From: CAYOYK01 sp964408185
GTDB lineage: Bacteria > Bacillota > Clostridia > Christensenellales > Aristaeellaceae
NCBI GenBank assembly: GCA_964408185.1
Contig: CAYOYK010000063.1
Coordinates: forward strand, 1 to 13,416
Direction: 5' to 3'
DNA length: 13,416 nt
Position 1 is the stretch's first letter, and each line of letters begins with the position of its first letter. The translations under genes and the position numbers were made by a program. Shown here piece by piece: positions 5,908 through 12,624 of this stretch. The notes under the pieces were generated by a model that did no database searches, was not told where the DNA came from, and saw only the letters and a list, made by a program, of their open reading frames with translations.

Positions 5908-6819
5908 ATGAATGAACCCATTTTGGTCATCATGGCGGCAGGCATGGGCAGCCGGTACGGCGGCCTGAAGCAGATGGATCCCGTCGGTCAGGCCGGCGAG
6001 CTGATCCTCGATTATTCGCTGTTCGATGCGAGGCGCGCGGGCTTTCAGCGCGCGGTCATCATCATCAAGCGGGAGAACGAGCAGGACTTCCGCGATGTGC
6101 TGGGCGACCGAGTCGCCCGCCACATGGAGGTGCGCTACGCCTATCAGGAGCTGGGCAACCTGCCGGAGGGCCGCGCCGTGCCGGAGGGCCGCGCCAAGCC
6201 GTGGGGCACGGGCCACGCGACGCTTTGCGCCGTCCCCCTGCTGGACGCGCCCTTTGCCGTGATCAACGCGGACGATTACTACGGCGCGGAGGCCTTTCAG
6301 CTTATCTACAAGCACCTCAAGGGGCTGACCCGTCAGGGCGACTACACCATGGTGGGCTACCTGCTCAAAAACACGCTCAGCGAGTCCGGCTATGTGGCGC
6401 GCGGCGTGTGCCAGATGGACGAGCAGAGCCGCCTGACGGGCGTTGTGGAGCGCACGCACATCATCAGCACCGTGGACGGCCCGCTGATGAGCGAGGACCT
6501 GCAGACCTACCGCAAGCTCTCGCCCGATACCATCGTTAGCATGAATATGTGGGGCTTTTCCACCGATTTGGGCGCGCACCTCGCGGAGGGCTTTGCGGCC
6601 TTCCTGCGCGACGATCTGCCCAAGAACCCGGAGAAGGCCGAGTTTTACCTGCCCACCGAGGTCAACACCCTCATCGGCGATGGCCGCGCGAGCGTGACCG
6701 TGTACACAACGCACGACAAATGGTACGGCGTGACCTACCGCGACGACAAGCCGCAGGTGGTCGCCGCGCTGCGCCGCATGACGGAGCTGGGGCAGTACCC
6801 CTCGCCGCTCTGGAGCTGA
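5908..6819 (+). CDS. Nucleotidyltransferase (sugar-phosphate nucleotidylyltransferase fold)
   Basis: Encodes 303 residues with AGGGGAGG (5892-5899) 8 bases before the start. The N terminus MAAGMGSRYGGLKQ (9-22) is the G-x-G-x-R phosphate-binding loop of NTP transferases (GT-A fold), and NADDYYG (120-126) carries the metal-binding aspartates. WGTGHA (99-104) is a conserved block of this family. Such enzymes transfer a nucleotide to a sugar phosphate or similar phosphate substrate in the cytosol, usually feeding cell-wall, polysaccharide or phosphocholine synthesis. The exact substrate is not readable here, and the choline-kinase-type partner often found beside related genes is absent. An 18-bp near-perfect tandem repeat (6160-6195) encodes LPEGRA-VPEGRA. 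The next gene starts 3 bases after the stop. Confidence 0.85.
   Translation: MNEPILVIMAAGMGSRYGGLKQMDPVGQAGELILDYSLFDARRAGFQRAVIIIKRENEQDFRDVLGDRVARHMEVRYAYQELGNLPEGRAVPEGRAKPWGTGHATLCAVPLLDAPFAVINADDYYGAEAFQLIYKHLKGLTRQGDYTMVGYLLKNTLSESGYVARGVCQMDEQSRLTGVVERTHIISTVDGPLMSEDLQTYRKLSPDTIVSMNMWGFSTDLGAHLAEGFAAFLRDDLPKNPEKAEFYLPTEVNTLIGDGRASVTVYTTHDKWYGVTYRDDKPQVVAALRRMTELGQYPSPLWS
6160..6195 (+). repeat. 18-bp tandem repeat inside the nucleotidyltransferase gene
   Basis: Two adjacent 18-base units (6160-6177 and 6178-6195) differ only at the first base (C/G) and encode LPEGRA and VPEGRA. The reading frame is kept. Related proteins commonly carry a Pro-Glu-Gly pattern here, so it may be conservation rather than a recent duplication. 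Confidence 0.7.
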
Positions 6820-6822
6820 CGC

Positions 6823-8106
6823 ATGCAGAAAGTCCGTCCGTTTACCATTGTGCTCGCCCTTGTGCTGCTGGCCGCCGTGGTTGCCGTAGCGATATTTGGC
6901 ATGCAGGCCATCAACGGCTACGGGGATCTGCGCGTGCAGCAGCAGATCACCCCCACGCCGACCGCCAACGTGAGCAGCGTGCTCTATGTGACTGCCGATC
7001 CCAACAACACCCCGGCCCCGACGATGCTCGTGCTCAAAAACGGCTCCGAGGGCGACGAGGTGAAGCGCTTGCAGGAGCGGCTGAAGGAGCTGGGCTATTA
7101 CAGCGGCGAGTGCGACGGCCAGTTTGGCGCGGGCACCCGCGACGCGGTGACGCTCTTCCAAGCTCAGCTTGGGCTGGACGCGGACGGCCTCGCCGGGGAC
7201 GCGACGCGCGAGCGGCTGTATTCCGATCAGGCGCAGACCTACATTCCCACGCCGTCGCCCTCGCCCACGCCCAGCCTTGTGCAAAAGGGCGATAACGGCG
7301 ACGCCGTGCGCGCGGTGCAAAAGCGCCTGAAGGAGCTGGGGTATCTGTCCGGCACCGTGGACGGCGATTTTGGCGGCGCGACGCAGGAGGCCGTGCGCCT
7401 GTTCCAGAGCCAGCACGATTTGGATGTGGACGGCGTGGCCGCCGCGCAGACGCTCAGCCTGCTGTTCAGCGAGGAGGCGAAGCAATGCGTCGCCACCCCG
7501 ACCCCGGACCCCGCCTCGCTGCCCATCCTCGTCAACCGCACGCACCCCGTCGATCAGAGCTACAAGCCAGCCGATCTGGTGGTGCTGCGCAACGTGCTGT
7601 CCAGCGACTTGGTGTACGTGAAGGGCAGCGCCATCGAGGGCGACCGCACGGCGGCGCAGGCGCTTGCCACGATGTTTCAGGCCGCCAAGGACGAGGGCGT
7701 GACGGACTGGCAAATCAGCGCCGGGTACCGCAGCTACAATTATCAAAAGGAGCTGTTTGACGGTCAGGTGGCCGACTACGAAAAGCAGGGCAAGAGCCAC
7801 CAAAACGCCGTCGCGCAAACGGAGCTCACCGTGGCCTACCCCGGCCAGAGCGAGCATCACACCGGACTCGCGTTTGATATCACCGTCAAGGACAGCATTT
7901 TCAAGGGCACCAAGCAGCAGATATGGCTCGCCAAGCATTGCTGGGACTACGGCTTTGTGATCCGCTATCAGGAGGACAAGGAGGCCATAACCGGCTACGT
8001 GGCCGAGTGCTGGCACATCCGCTACGTGGGCGTGCAGCATTCCACCGTGATGCGGGATCGGAACCTCTGCCTTGAGGAGTACCTTGAGCTGATACAGGGC
8101 CAATAG
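6823..8106 (+). CDS. Membrane-anchored D-alanyl-D-alanine carboxypeptidase (VanY/M15B type) with two peptidoglycan-binding domains
   Basis: Encodes 427 residues. A single N-terminal helix (about 8-28) anchors the protein with its bulk outside. Two peptidoglycan-binding type 1 domains (about 73-133 and 154-215) each carry the RLKELGY-SG-DG-FG-T-AV-FQ pattern. They are separated by Thr/Pro/Ser linkers (42-48, 142-151, 225-230). The C-terminal catalytic domain has the M15B zinc motif SEHHTGLAFD (343-352; ligands His345 and Asp352) and ECWHIRYVG (395-403; catalytic Glu395, ligand His398). It should remove terminal D-Ala from wall stem peptides. Vancomycin resistance is not implied: no vanHAX genes are present. 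The start is 3 bases after the previous stop, with GGAG (6812-6815) as ribosome site, so the two genes are co-transcribed. Confidence 0.92.
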   Translation: MQKVRPFTIVLALVLLAAVVAVAIFGMQAINGYGDLRVQQQITPTPTANVSSVLYVTADPNNTPAPTMLVLKNGSEGDEVKRLQERLKELGYYSGECDGQFGAGTRDAVTLFQAQLGLDADGLAGDATRERLYSDQAQTYIPTPSPSPTPSLVQKGDNGDAVRAVQKRLKELGYLSGTVDGDFGGATQEAVRLFQSQHDLDVDGVAAAQTLSLLFSEEAKQCVATPTPDPASLPILVNRTHPVDQSYKPADLVVLRNVLSSDLVYVKGSAIEGDRTAAQALATMFQAAKDEGVTDWQISAGYRSYNYQKELFDGQVADYEKQGKSHQNAVAQTELTVAYPGQSEHHTGLAFDITVKDSIFKGTKQQIWLAKHCWDYGFVIRYQEDKEAITGYVAECWHIRYVGVQHSTVMRDRNLCLEEYLELIQGQ

Positions 8107-8118
8107 CAAGGAGGACGT

Positions 8119-9030
8119 ATGGAACAGACACAGCGGGAGCCGCTGCTGCGCGTAGACGGGATCACGTGCCGCTTCGGCAAAAAGACCGCCTTGGAGGACT
8201 TGACCGTTACGCTGCCCGCCGGGCGCATCGTGGGGCTGCTGGGCCGAAATGGCGCGGGCAAGAGCACGCTGCTGCGCATCATCAGCGGCAAGCTGAAGCC
8301 GGACGCGGGCGAAATTGCCATTGCCGGGTTGCCGCTGGGCGTGCAGGCCTTCGAGGGCCTTTGCCTCATCAGCGATACGCCGGACTTTGGCGGCCTGCGC
8401 CGCATGTCCGATCTGTTTGCGGTGTGCGCGGGGCTGTTCCCGCTGTGGGATCCGTCCTACGCCGTGGAACTGGCGGAGCGCTTTGAGCTGCCGCCCAAGC
8501 AGCGCCTCCGCACGTACAGCCGGGGCATGCAGACCTCGGTGCAGCTGATCGTGGGGCTGGCCTCCGGCGCGGCGCTCACCTTCTTTGACGAGCCAAGCCT
8601 CGGACTGGACGCGGTGATGCGCGAGCGCTTTTACGATATGCTTCTGGACGAAAAGCGGCGCCGCCCGGAGCGCACGTTTGTGCTCTCCACCCACCTTATC
8701 GACGAGGTGGCGCGCGCGCTGGACGAGGCCGTGCTTATCGACGCGGGCCGTCTGCTGCGGCAGGGCACGCTGGCCGAGCTGACCGAGGGCTACCTGAGCG
8801 TATCCGGCCCCGCCGACGCGGTGATCGATGTGACGGCGGGCCATGTCGTGCTCAAGGAGGAGACCCTTGCGGGCACGCTGGCCCGGCACATCCAGCTCGC
8901 TGACGCGGAGGACGGGCTGCGCATCAAGGCCGACCCGCGCGTGCAAACTGCGCCGGTGCCGCTGCAGCGCCTGTTCGTATTCCTGACCGAGGGAAAGGAG
9001 GCCGAGCGCCATGCAAGCAACCAACAATAG
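8119..9030 (+). CDS. ABC transporter ATP-binding protein (BcrA/YtrB-like)
   Basis: Encodes 303 residues with AAGGAGG (8108-8114) close before the start. Walker A is GRNGAGKST (42-50), the signature is the variant YSRGM (133-137) rather than LSGGQ, Walker B is LTFFDEP (153-159) with Asp157 and Glu158, and the switch histidine is His192 in STHLIDE. A degenerate signature and a C-terminal extension of about 80 residues are usual for single-ATPase exporters of the YtrB/BcrA kind. The last 20 bases overlap the permease gene, so the two proteins form one transporter. The substrate is unknown; peptide, antibiotic or lipid export is typical. No GntR-type regulator gene, often adjacent in such systems, is present. 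Confidence 0.92.
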   Translation: MEQTQREPLLRVDGITCRFGKKTALEDLTVTLPAGRIVGLLGRNGAGKSTLLRIISGKLKPDAGEIAIAGLPLGVQAFEGLCLISDTPDFGGLRRMSDLFAVCAGLFPLWDPSYAVELAERFELPPKQRLRTYSRGMQTSVQLIVGLASGAALTFFDEPSLGLDAVMRERFYDMLLDEKRRRPERTFVLSTHLIDEVARALDEAVLIDAGRLLRQGTLAELTEGYLSVSGPADAVIDVTAGHVVLKEETLAGTLARHIQLADAEDGLRIKADPRVQTAPVPLQRLFVFLTEGKEAERHASNQQ

Positions 9031-9829
9031 CTGGTGGGTGCGCGCGCGCATGCCCGGCGCGCTCCGCTACCATGTGCGCAGCACGGGCAGGCTGCTGGCG
9101 TTTGTGCTGCTGGTTGAGCTGGGCGCGACGCTGCTAGGCTTTTTGGCGCCGCTTCTCTTTCCGGGCACGGACTACACATTCGCGGGCGTTACCGTGGATT
9201 ACGCGCTGTGGGCCGTCGTCGCAGCGGTCGTCTGCTGTCAGGTGGCGCGGCGGCGCACGCGGTTTCTGCTGCAATTCGGCGGCAGCCGCTTTGCGGTGTG
9301 GCTGAGCAACGTGATCTCGCTGCTGGCGCTGCTGCTGCTGTTTGCGCTGGGCACAGTGATCGTCTCCCTGCTGACGGGGCTTGGCATGGGCGCGCTGGCC
9401 GACGCCGGGAACAGCGGCTACCGCCTGTACGGCGTTTCCGCAGAGGCCGGCTGCGTGGCGGGCGTGTGGCAGTCCCTCCGGAGCGGGCTGAGCAACACGG
9501 GCGCGGTGCTGTGGGGCCTGAGCGTCAGCGTGTGCGTTTTGTACCTGTTTGGCTGCTGCCTGCGCAGGAACACGCTGGTTACGCTCTGCGTGGTCATCGG
9601 CGTGCCCACGGTGCTTTGCACGCTGCTGCTGGTTCCGGCTCTGCGCGAGGCCGCCGACGCGCTCAACAGCTCGCAGGGCGAGGCCATGGGAATCGCTGTC
9701 AAATGGTATGCCGTGCTAATGGATGGAATTGCCTTTGTGAACCGTTACTTTAAGTGGATCGCCACAGGCGCGGGCCTGATCAGCCTGCCGCTTAGCTATC
9801 TTGCCATGCGTTCGACTAAGCAGCCATAA
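9011..9829 (+). CDS. ABC transporter permease, six predicted transmembrane helices
   Basis: Encodes 272 residues. The start overlaps the ATPase gene by 20 bases and is set by AAAGGAGG (8994-9001), 9 bases upstream. Hydrophobic segments at about 27-50, 63-80, 97-125, 161-183, 188-210 and 247-265 give six helices with a basic N terminus inside, the ABC-2-like layout. There is little sequence conservation in such permeases, so identification rests on topology and the coupled ATPase. A longer loop (about 126-160) between helices 3 and 4 probably faces outside. Substrate unknown. Confidence 0.85.
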   Translation: MQATNNSWWVRARMPGALRYHVRSTGRLLAFVLLVELGATLLGFLAPLLFPGTDYTFAGVTVDYALWAVVAAVVCCQVARRRTRFLLQFGGSRFAVWLSNVISLLALLLLFALGTVIVSLLTGLGMGALADAGNSGYRLYGVSAEAGCVAGVWQSLRSGLSNTGAVLWGLSVSVCVLYLFGCCLRRNTLVTLCVVIGVPTVLCTLLLVPALREAADALNSSQGEAMGIAVKWYAVLMDGIAFVNRYFKWIATGAGLISLPLSYLAMRSTKQP

Positions 9830-9853
9830 GGCGAAAGAAAAGAGGAGAAAGGT

Positions 9854-10477
9854 ATGAAAAACCGTCTGATTGCTGGGGTTCTGGTATGCTTGCTGGCGCT
9901 GTGCGCCCTGTGCGGCGCGTCCGCCGAGGTATCTGGGGTTGATCCCGCCGCCGCGATGGCAGCCTACAAGGCTGTTCTTCGCAACGAAATGCCCTTCCAC
10001 GACTTCGACCAAGACATGGATCTCACGCTGGACGGGATGGAGGAGCCCTACCTGCCGCTCAGTTTCGCGCTGGTGGATATGGACGGCGACAAAGTGCCGG
10101 AGCTGATCCTCGCGCTGGGCGTGGAGGACGACCCTTACATCGGCCGCGAGGTGCTGACTTACGCCAACGGCGTGGTGACGGGGTATCAGTTTGATTACCG
10201 GGCCATGATCTCCATCAACGCGGCCGGGACGTACAGTGCCTCCAGCGGCGCCTCGGACAACGAATGGCTGACGATCGCGTTTACCGAGGACGGCTATGAG
10301 GAGACCGCCCTGATCCGCTCCGAGTCCACGGAGGACGGCGGCGTCCGTTACTTCCTCGGCGAGGACGAGGTGAGCGAGGCCGATTACAGCGCCGCGCTGG
10401 AGCTCCTCAACTCCACGCCGGAGGTCACTTGGTACACATTCGCCGATATCGACATGGCGTTTGCGGCCGCGGAGTGA
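9854..10477 (+). CDS. Small secreted protein with a DxDxD calcium-binding-like loop
   Basis: Encodes 207 residues with AGGAG (9843-9847) before the start. Residues 1-24 form a signal peptide ending GASA before Glu25; two cysteines lie in the core but no proper lipobox is seen. The mature protein is acidic. VDMDGDKVPELIL (74-86) is the loop-plus-strand pattern of secreted FG-GAP/dockerin-like repeats, with Asp75, Asp77, Asp79 and Glu83 able to bind Ca2+. Only one copy is clear. It lies 24 bases after the permease gene and probably shares its transcript, so it may be an extracellular partner of the transporter, but this is inference. Family not recognised. Confidence 0.75.
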   Translation: MKNRLIAGVLVCLLALCALCGASAEVSGVDPAAAMAAYKAVLRNEMPFHDFDQDMDLTLDGMEEPYLPLSFALVDMDGDKVPELILALGVEDDPYIGREVLTYANGVVTGYQFDYRAMISINAAGTYSASSGASDNEWLTIAFTEDGYEETALIRSESTEDGGVRYFLGEDEVSEADYSAALELLNSTPEVTWYTFADIDMAFAAAE

Positions 10478-10496
10478 ACCGAGCAACAGGATACGA

Positions 10497-10528
10497 CAGG
10501 GCCGCCCGATGGATTTCGGGCGGCCCTG
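10497..10528. terminator. 13-bp GC hairpin between operons, no U-tract
   Basis: 10497-10509 pairs perfectly with 10516-10528 around the loop TGGATT. It starts 20 bases after the stop of the secreted-protein gene and ends just before the ribosome site of the adenylyltransferase gene. No T-run follows on either strand. It probably ends or attenuates the transcript; no separate promoter for the next gene is visible, so some readthrough is likely. Confidence 0.6.
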
Positions 10529-10551
10529 CAAGCGTTAAAGGAGGCGCGCCA

Positions 10552-11557
10552 ATGCGCACGCACGAGGAGATTTATCAGCGGCTCAAGGCTTTTGCGCGGG
10601 AGGACGAGCGCGTTCGCGCGATGGTGCTGTTTGGCTCGCGGGCGCGGGACGCGCACCCGGCCGACGGCTGCTCGGACTACGACGTGATCCTGTTTGTGCG
10701 GGAGCCGGACGCGTTTGTCAGGCATGACGAGTGGCTGCAGGGCGTGGCGGAGACGCGCATCTCCTTTGTGGAGCCGACGGCGGCGGGCGGCGCGGAGCGC
10801 CGGGTGTTCTTTGACGGCGCGCTGGACATGGACTTTCTGTTCTACCCGGCGGAGGACGCGGAGCGCGTGACGCGCGACCCGGTGATCGGCGCGTGGTATG
10901 CGCGGGGCTACCGCGTGGAGGTGGACAAGCTGGGCTACGCGGAGCTGGCGAAAGCCTGCGGGCCCTTTGCGGACGACGCGCGGACCATGAGCGCGGAGGA
11001 GCTTGCCAACCTGACGCAGACATTCTGGTTCCATACGATCTGGGCCGCCAAAAAGCTGCTGCGCGGCGAGACATGGGCGGCCAAGCAATGCGTGGACCGC
11101 TACCTGAAAACGCTGCTGCGGCAAACGATGGACGCGCGCATGCAGGCCGAGACGCACGCGGAGATATGGCACGAGGGGCGCTTTTTTGATGAGAGGGCGA
11201 CCGCGCGGGAGCGCGCCCGGCTGGGCGCGGCCTACGGCGCGTATGACGACGCCTCGCTGGCGCGGGCCCTGCGGCTGACGATGGACTGCTTTGCGGAGGA
11301 AGCGCGTCGGGCGGCCGCGGCGCTTTGCTGCGTCTACCCGGACGGCGCGGAGGCCTATGCGCGGGCGCAGACGGCGCGCCTGCTGGCGCTGACGGCGCGC
11401 CCGTCCCAGCCCGCTGCAAATGAGGAAAGGCAGGTGCAACCAATGAGAAAGCTGCAAATCGGCAGCCTGATCGTGCTGACGGCGCGCCCGTCCCAGCCCG
11501 CAGCAAATGAGGAAAGGCAGGTGCAACCAATGAGAAAGCTGCAAATCGGCAGCCTGA
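10552..11557 (+). CDS. ANT(6)-like aminoglycoside 6-adenylyltransferase (3' end disturbed)
   Basis: AAAGGAGG (10537-10544) sets the start. The first ~280 residues align by eye with the AadK/ANT(6) family: LFGSRAR (26-32), the catalytic SDYD (41-44, Asp42 and Asp44), a third acidic position in LDMDFLF (91-97), a helical C-terminal half, and the family's final YPDG segment near 262-265. The family moves AMP from ATP to the 6-OH of streptomycin; divergent members in commensals often have untested activity. The protein should end near residue 282 (about 11397), but no stop occurs in frame: reading continues through an 87-bp duplication into the unresolved gap. Either the stop was lost, giving fusion to the next small membrane protein, or the assembly is wrong here. 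Confidence 0.75.
11388..11557 (+). repeat. 87-bp tandem duplication running into the assembly gap
   Basis: Copy 1 is 11388-11474; copy 2 is 11475-11557, where it is cut by the gap after 83 of 87 bases. The copies differ at one base (GCTGCAAAT versus GCAGCAAAT). The missing four bases TCGT are exactly the first bases after the gap. The period is a multiple of three, so the frame is kept. Each copy carries the ribosome site and ATG of the downstream small membrane protein. Both ends of the unit fall on GCTGACG, in the adenylyltransferase gene and in the small-protein gene, a possible slippage seed. Confidence 0.85.
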
Positions 11558-11830
11558 NNNNNNNNNNNNNNNNNNNNNNNNNNNNNNNNNNNNNNNNNNN
11601 NNNNNNNNNNNNNNNNNNNNNNNNNNNNNNNNNNNNNNNNNNNNNNNNNNNNNNNNNTCGTGCTGACGCTCGCGCTGGCGGCGATGCTCGTCAGCCGCTT
11701 CGTCCCGTTCCCGGATTGGGCGGTGCAGGCGGACGGCGTCGTTCTGCTGGTCGGTATCGGCGCGCTGTCGTTCAGCACGGCGCGGCGGCGTCTGACCGCG
11801 AAGCAAGCCAAGCCGTCGGACGACGAGTGA
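11530..11830 (+). CDS. Small two-helix membrane protein (interrupted by the gap)
   Basis: If the 100-base gap is removed, the reading frame is continuous: MRKLQIGSLI before the gap joins VLTLALAAML after it, giving 66 residues ending at the TGA at 11828-11830. The same junction sequence is present intact in copy 1 of the duplication (11467-11480). Two hydrophobic segments (about 5-25 and 34-50) and a basic C terminus with a short acidic tail suggest a double-spanning membrane protein. An identical ATG exists in copy 1 at 11443; both have AGGAAAGG upstream. It lies in the same frame as the adenylyltransferase gene with no stop between. Function unknown. Confidence 0.55.
11558..11657. other. 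Unresolved gap of exactly 100 N
   Basis: A run of exactly 100 undetermined bases, a common placeholder for a scaffold join of unknown size. The flanks join seamlessly (CTGA before, TCGTGCTGACG after) as in the intact copy at 11467-11481, so the true gap may be zero or a multiple of the 87-bp repeat. Confidence 0.95.
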
Positions 11831-11852
11831 CGGCGGGGCGAGCAGGGCCGTC
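11829..11852 (+). terminator. Weak hairpin overlapping the stop of the small membrane protein gene
   Basis: GACGGC (11829-11834) pairs with GCCGTC (11847-11852) around a 12-base loop. No T-run follows. It is short and could be chance in GC-rich DNA, but it sits at the operon end before the nitroreductase promoter. Confidence 0.3.
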
Positions 11853-11877
11853 CGCGCGGTTACAAAAATGTTCCTCC

Positions 11878-11906
11878 TTGCCTTTCACGCGCGCTGATGA
11901 TATACT
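11878..11906 (+). promoter_or_regulatory. Sigma-A-type promoter for the nitroreductase gene
   Basis: TTGCCT at 11878-11883, a 17-base spacer, TATACT at 11901-11906 (5 of 6 bases of consensus). Transcription would begin about 27 bases before the start codon at 11941. Confidence 0.75.
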
Positions 11907-11940
11907 GCTGGTATCGGCAACCGCCGCACAGGAGGATTCT

Positions 11941-12528
11941 ATGGATTTTTTGCAAATGAGCAGGAACCGCCGCTCCATCCGCAAGTATTTGGAGCAGCCG
12001 GTGGAGAGGGACAAGCTGGACCGAATCGTCGAGGCAGGCCTCTACGCGCCCAACCCGGCCGGGCGGCAGGGCACCAAAATCCTGCTGCTGGACGACGCGA
12101 GCGTGATCGACCAAATCGGCGTCGTCAACGCCAATTGCGAGAACCGCAACTGGGACGCGGGCGTATCCGGCGAGCAGCCGTCCATCATCGACGACAAGAG
12201 CATCAAAAGCGGCTTTTACGGCTGCCCGGCGCTGGGCATGGTGTGCGTGCCGCGCGAGCGCTACGCGCAGACCAACTGCGTGGGCTCCGCCTTTGTGTGC
12301 GCGCAGAACATGGTAATGGAGGCCTACGAGCTGGGCGTGGCGAGCTGCATCGTCGGCCGTGCCGAGGCTACCTTCGCCAACCCGGACATGCAGGCGCTGC
12401 TGGACAAATGGGGCCTCGACAAGGACTTTTTGCCCATTGTGTTCGTGTGCCTCGGCTATATCAACGGCAAATACCCGGATATCAAGCCGCGCCGCGAGGG
12501 CCGCGCGCTGTACGTCGGCAGGGCATAG
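11941..12528 (+). CDS. Nitroreductase-family FMN-dependent oxidoreductase
   Basis: Encodes 195 residues, normal for the family. AGGAGG (11930-11935) lies 5 bases before the start. The N terminus contains RNRRSIRKY (8-16), the FMN-phosphate-binding arginine motif, followed by the LYAPNPAGRQ segment (34-43) typical of this fold. A later block (GVASCIVGRAEA, and FVCLGYING near 176-184) fits the second FMN-contact region. Such proteins are cytosolic, often dimeric, and use NAD(P)H to reduce nitro compounds, quinones or flavins; the natural substrate is unknown here. Several cysteines are present (65, 94, 100, 117, 124, 139 by approximate count) but no CxxC iron-sulfur cluster motif. It has its own promoter and terminator, so it is a single-gene unit. 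Confidence 0.9.
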   Translation: MDFLQMSRNRRSIRKYLEQPVERDKLDRIVEAGLYAPNPAGRQGTKILLLDDASVIDQIGVVNANCENRNWDAGVSGEQPSIIDDKSIKSGFYGCPALGMVCVPRERYAQTNCVGSAFVCAQNMVMEAYELGVASCIVGRAEATFANPDMQALLDKWGLDKDFLPIVFVCLGYINGKYPDIKPRREGRALYVGRA

Positions 12529-12544
12529 ACGGCGGGCCTTGTGC

Positions 12545-12566
12545 GCCCCTCCGGCATCGGAGGGGC
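12545..12566 (+). terminator. Intrinsic terminator after the nitroreductase gene
   Basis: GCCCCTCCG (12545-12553) pairs perfectly with CGGAGGGGC (12558-12566) around the loop GCAT, followed by the T-rich TGTCTGTTT. It is the only hairpin in the window with even a modest U-tract. Confidence 0.75.
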
Positions 12567-12576
12567 TGTCTGTTTG

Positions 12577-12590
12577 CATTGTATACAATG
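12577..12590. promoter_or_regulatory. Perfect 14-bp palindrome CATTGTATACAATG, putative operator 1
   Basis: The 14 bases are exactly self-complementary. TTGTATACAA fits the half-site pattern of many GntR-family operators, but no regulator gene is visible, so the binding protein is unknown. It lies 71 bases before the glutamate dehydrogenase start. Confidence 0.65.
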
Positions 12591-12607
12591 AAAAAACAGC
12601 CGATAAC
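12579..12607 (+). promoter_or_regulatory. Candidate gdhA promoter (upstream copy)
   Basis: TTGTAT (12579-12584), 17 bases, GATAAC (12602-12607). It would start transcription near 12614 and leave the ribosome site AAAGGGGG (12646-12653) in a leader of about 47 bases. The parallel pair TTGTGT (12615-12620) and GATAAT (12638-12643) is a slightly better -10, but would start inside the ribosome site, so the upstream copy is preferred. Both -35 elements lie inside the palindromes, a layout fitting repression. Confidence 0.4.
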
Positions 12608-12614
12608 GCTTGTT

Positions 12615-12624
12615 TTGTGTACAA
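12615..12624. promoter_or_regulatory. Second, imperfect palindrome TTGTGTACAA, putative operator 2
   Basis: Differs from the core of operator 1 (TTGTATACAA) at one base; its centre is 36 bases from the first centre. It overlaps the region just upstream of the glutamate dehydrogenase gene. Confidence 0.5.

Noticed and set aside
6823..8106. Vancomycin resistance determinant
   Set aside because: Only a VanY-type catalytic domain is present, fused to wall-binding domains as in ordinary cell-wall carboxypeptidases; there are no vanH, vanA/B or vanX genes and no VanRS pair.
5854..9051. A very long minus-strand open frame of over 1000 codons, antisense to the nucleotidyltransferase, carboxypeptidase and ABC genes
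   Set aside because: Its translation is rich in Ala, Arg, His, Leu and Gln without any domain, as expected from the complement of GC-rich genes. The plus-strand genes have clear motifs and ribosome sites.
11388..11557. The 87-bp duplication as target-site or attachment-site repeats of a mobile element
   Set aside because: The copies are directly adjacent, with no integrase or transposase and no inserted DNA between them; slippage or assembly error is simpler.
10429..12528. A single long plus-strand frame joining the adenylyltransferase to the nitroreductase
   Set aside because: It exists only because 100 unknown bases are read as codons and shift the frame. The nitroreductase has its own promoter, ribosome site and ATG, and the real small-protein frame after the gap stops at 11830.
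12584..12589. TACAAT inside the first palindrome as a -10 element
   Set aside because: No acceptable -35 lies 16-18 bases upstream; that position falls in the terminator stem. The same holds for the TACAAT at 12620-12625.
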